Positions 4,982 through 6,451 of a stretch of DNA of 6,451 bases are shown piece after piece (positions within the stretch are counted from its first letter, which is position 1; every line of letters begins with the position of its first letter). The stretch is from NCBI GenBank assembly GCA_945928585.1, contig CAMENQ010000141.1:1-6451 (forward strand), written 5' to 3'. Both the position numbers and the translations under genes were made by a program. The stretch comes from an uncultured Roseburia sp. (GTDB lineage: Bacteria > Bacillota > Clostridia > Lachnospirales > Lachnospiraceae). The notes beneath the pieces were generated by a model that was not told the DNA's origin, ran no database searches, and was given only the letters and a program-made list of their open reading frames with translations.

Positions 4982-5590
4982 TTATATATATAACTTATTA
5001 TGGTTAATATACTCAGCTACCTTAGCAGGCACCATATCCGTAACTGAAATGCCGGCTTTAATATTTTTTCTTATATCGGTAGACGATATGGGAATATTAT
5101 GGGTTTGCAGAAGCCTTATATCTGCTTCATATTTATCTTTTAAATATGATATTTGCTTTTCTATGGCAGAAATATCCATATCGTCCCTTACAGCAGCTAA
5201 AATAACAGCATTTTTCATTACTACCTGAGGTTTATACCATTTTTCTATATCACGAAGGGAGTCTCCACCCATAATAAAATAAAATTCACTGTCAGGATAT
5301 TCATTTTTTAAGAGGGTAAGTGTATCTGCAGTGTAGATATATCCCTTACGTTTAAGCTCATAATCAGAAAATTCCAGTTTATCTGCATAATCTGATATAG
5401 CAAGCTTAACCATATCAACACGATAAGTTATATTTAAAATGTCTGAATTTGCTTTATGGGGAGGTGTGGGAGAAATCATTACCCACACCTTATTTAAATT
5501 ATACTGCTCAAATGCACTGAATGCAAGTCTCAAATGGCCATTGTGTATAGGGTTAAAGGTACCGCCTAATATTCCTATTTTATTCTTCAT
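4982..5590 (-). CDS. nadD: Nicotinate-nucleotide adenylyltransferase NadD
   Basis: A 202-residue enzyme from the chosen start. NadD joins ATP and nicotinate mononucleotide to give deamido-NAD in the cytoplasm, an essential step of NAD synthesis. The nucleotidyltransferase signature GGTFNPIHNGH (9-19, with the H16-x-G-H19 motif), MGGDSL (107-112) and ISSTDIR (168-174) are all intact. The frame is open upstream to a TTG at 5638, but the extra 16 residues (AEKSCCSNRQ...) are not family-like and lie inside yhbY. The ATG at 5590 puts MKNKIGILGGTFNP at the conventional N-terminus. It overlaps the yhbY end by 11 bp; its ribosome site is weak (AGAG at 5601-5604), so translation is probably coupled to yhbY. 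Confidence 0.95.
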   Translation of the reverse strand: MKNKIGILGGTFNPIHNGHLRLAFSAFEQYNLNKVWVMISPTPPHKANSDILNITYRVDMVKLAISDYADKLEFSDYELKRKGYIYTADTLTLLKNEYPDSEFYFIMGGDSLRDIEKWYKPQVVMKNAVILAAVRDDMDISAIEKQISYLKDKYEADIRLLQTHNIPISSTDIRKNIKAGISVTDMVPAKVAEYINHNKLYI

Positions 5591-5864
5591 ATTTTGAATT
5601 CTCTTTTGCCTGTTTGAACAACACGATTTTTCTGCCAATAACAGTAATCAACTGAGACTGTGTCCTGTCAGCGAGTACTTCTGCTATGGATTTTACGTCA
5701 TCGAGACAGTTTTTTAAAACATTTATCTTTATAAGCTCTCTTGCTTCTAATGCTTCTCTTATGGATTCTGTGATTTCAGGTGTGACACCGGATTTTCCTA
5801 CATGAAGAATACAGTCCATAGTCATAGCCTGTCCCCTTAAATACGCACGTCTTTTACTTGTCAA
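5580..5864 (-). CDS. yhbY: YhbY-family CRM-domain RNA-binding protein (ribosome assembly)
   Basis: A 94-residue single CRM domain protein, matching E. coli YhbY and B. subtilis YqeI (about 96-97 residues). It associates with pre-50S particles, and its family is implicated in ribosome assembly. The sequence reads TSKRRAYLRGQA, then LHVGKSGVTPEI with the GxxG loop typical of CRM domains, then EALEARELIKINVLKNC. The start chosen is TTG at 5864, giving (M)TSKRRAYLRG, the usual family N-terminus, with GGTG at 5873-5876 and an 8-nt spacer. A longer reading from TTG at 5903 would add 13 residues and overlap the end of obgE by 17 bp, and it lacks a ribosome site. There is a 22-bp gap after obgE and an 11-bp overlap into nadD. 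Confidence 0.93.
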   Translation of the reverse strand: MTSKRRAYLRGQAMTMDCILHVGKSGVTPEITESIREALEARELIKINVLKNCLDDVKSIAEVLADRTQSQLITVIGRKIVLFKQAKENSKYEE

Positions 5865-5872
5865 AATATATT

Positions 5873-5876
5873 CACC
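5873..5876 (-). promoter_or_regulatory. Ribosome binding site that fixes the yhbY TTG start
   Basis: On the - strand AAAGTGGTGAAT lies in the short obgE-yhbY gap. GGTG (5876-5873) is 8 nt from the TTG at 5864. No comparable purine-rich site precedes the upstream TTG at 5903, which would lie within obgE. This supports the shorter yhbY product with a non-ATG start. Confidence 0.55.
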
Positions 5877-5886
5877 ACTTTCCTTT

Positions 5887-6451
5887 TTATTTATAATAAT
5901 CAAATTCGTGACCGTAAATTCTTACTGTGTCACCATCCTGTATTCCTAAGGCTTCAAGCTCCTCTAAAATTCCATTGTCCTTCATGAAATTCTGGAAAAA
6001 CATAAATCCTTTTTCAGATTCAAGATTTGTATAACCAAGCATCTTCTCAATCCGTGGTCCCTCTATAAGGAAAAGACCTTCCTCATTTTCATCCTTAGTT
6101 ACTGTGTATGGGTCTTCCGGATTGTCCAAATATTCATCAGGGAAATATTCCTTTTCAAAGACTATCGGTTTGTCATCCATGGTCTTTAAAATGTCATTTA
6201 CGGCATATAAAAGCTCTTTTAAGCCTTTTCCGCTGACAGCTGATATAGGGAATACCTTTATGCCCTTTGGCTCAAATTCATCCCGTATAGCATTTAAATA
6301 TGACTCGTTTTCATCATATATTGCATCAATTTTGTTAGCGGCTATTACCTGTGGACGATTTAGAAGCTCAGGATTATAAGCTTCCAGCTCAGCATTGATG
6401 GTGTTAATATCTTCTATTGGATTTCTTCCCTCCACACCGGCTGCATCCACC
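5887..6451 (-). CDS. obgE: GTPase ObgE/CgtA, C-terminal part (runs off the right edge)
   Basis: Partial gene: only the last 187 codons are present. The frame is open to the edge, where V-DAAGVEGRNPIEDI corresponds to the family's HVVD..G.EGRDP segment, so the GTG at 6450 is an internal valine, not a start. Counting from it: the G4 motif NKID (39-42), the G5 region SAVSGKG (70-76), and the Obg C-terminal (OCT) domain about 115-184 (KDENEEGLFLIEGPRIEKML, then GDTVRIYGHEFDY). The glycine-rich Obg fold and the G1-G3 motifs lie outside the window. Obg is an essential GTPase acting in late 50S assembly and linked to (p)ppGpp signalling. The OCT domain distinguishes it from YchF and other GTPases. 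It is the first visible gene of the - strand operon. Confidence 0.95.
   Translation of the reverse strand, partial: VDAAGVEGRNPIEDINTINAELEAYNPELLNRPQVIAANKIDAIYDENESYLNAIRDEFEPKGIKVFPISAVSGKGLKELLYAVNDILKTMDDKPIVFEKEYFPDEYLDNPEDPYTVTKDENEEGLFLIEGPRIEKMLGYTNLESEKGFMFFQNFMKDNGILEELEALGIQDGDTVRIYGHEFDYYK

Noticed and set aside
6104..6379. Open frame of 91 codons on the + strand within obgE
   Set aside because: Antisense to the conserved G4/G5 and OCT region of ObgE; composition is low in complexity and no promoter or ribosome site fits.

Overview
The window looks like a chromosomal housekeeping region of a low-G+C clostridium, most likely a member of the Lachnospiraceae. The reasons are the A+T-rich sequence (roughly 35-40% G+C by eye, not counted), strong Shine-Dalgarno sites, a lexA gene divergent from a LysM/yneA-type gene, a clostridial form of TtcA, and the conserved obgE-yhbY-nadD-yqeK-rsfS gene order. 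Genus is not determinable by eye. There are no rRNA, tRNA, CRISPR, prophage or insertion-sequence features, and no gene-free stretch longer than 300 bases; the two largest gaps (1785-1989 and 2383-2593) are both structured.

Left block, + strand (1-1834): the 3' part of ttcA (tRNA thiolation; its start lies off the left edge) abuts a 353-residue tyrosine recombinase with all six catalytic residues, whose length and insertions resemble the single-protein XerS chromosome-dimer resolvase rather than XerC/XerD. Two consecutive hairpins follow. The second has a T-run for + transcripts, and the first has a T6 run when read from the opposite strand, so together they serve both converging units. Between them and the next gene lies a decayed 17-bp tandem repeat (about 1901-1985).

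Centre (1990-3290): a divergent SOS pair. On the - strand is a small membrane-anchored LysM protein of the YneA division-inhibitor type; on the + strand is lexA with its self-cleavage residues intact. The 211-bp gap holds a perfect-consensus sigma-A promoter for the yneA-type gene, a plausible lexA promoter, and five LexA-box-like palindromes, one inside each promoter spacer. This is an autoregulated switch: LexA represses itself and the division inhibitor until DNA damage triggers LexA cleavage.

Right block, - strand (3291-6451): read in transcription order, obgE (C-terminal part, running off the right edge), yhbY, nadD, yqeK, rsfS and thyX. Gaps are 22 bp or less apart from one 24-bp gap, and there are two overlaps, so this is a tight operon of ribosome maturation/silencing factors (ObgE, YhbY, RsfS), NAD synthesis (NadD), dinucleoside tetraphosphate hydrolysis (YqeK) and flavin-dependent thymidylate synthesis (ThyX). 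The ThyX is of a divergent subtype lacking the textbook RHR signature. Three start sites were chosen from family N-termini and ribosome binding sites: GTG for rsfS, TTG for yhbY, and an internal ATG for nadD.

No wholly new system is evident. The most notable items are the five-box SOS control region, the XerS-like recombinase in a clostridial setting, the atypical ThyX placed at the end of the obg operon, and the 17-bp minisatellite.
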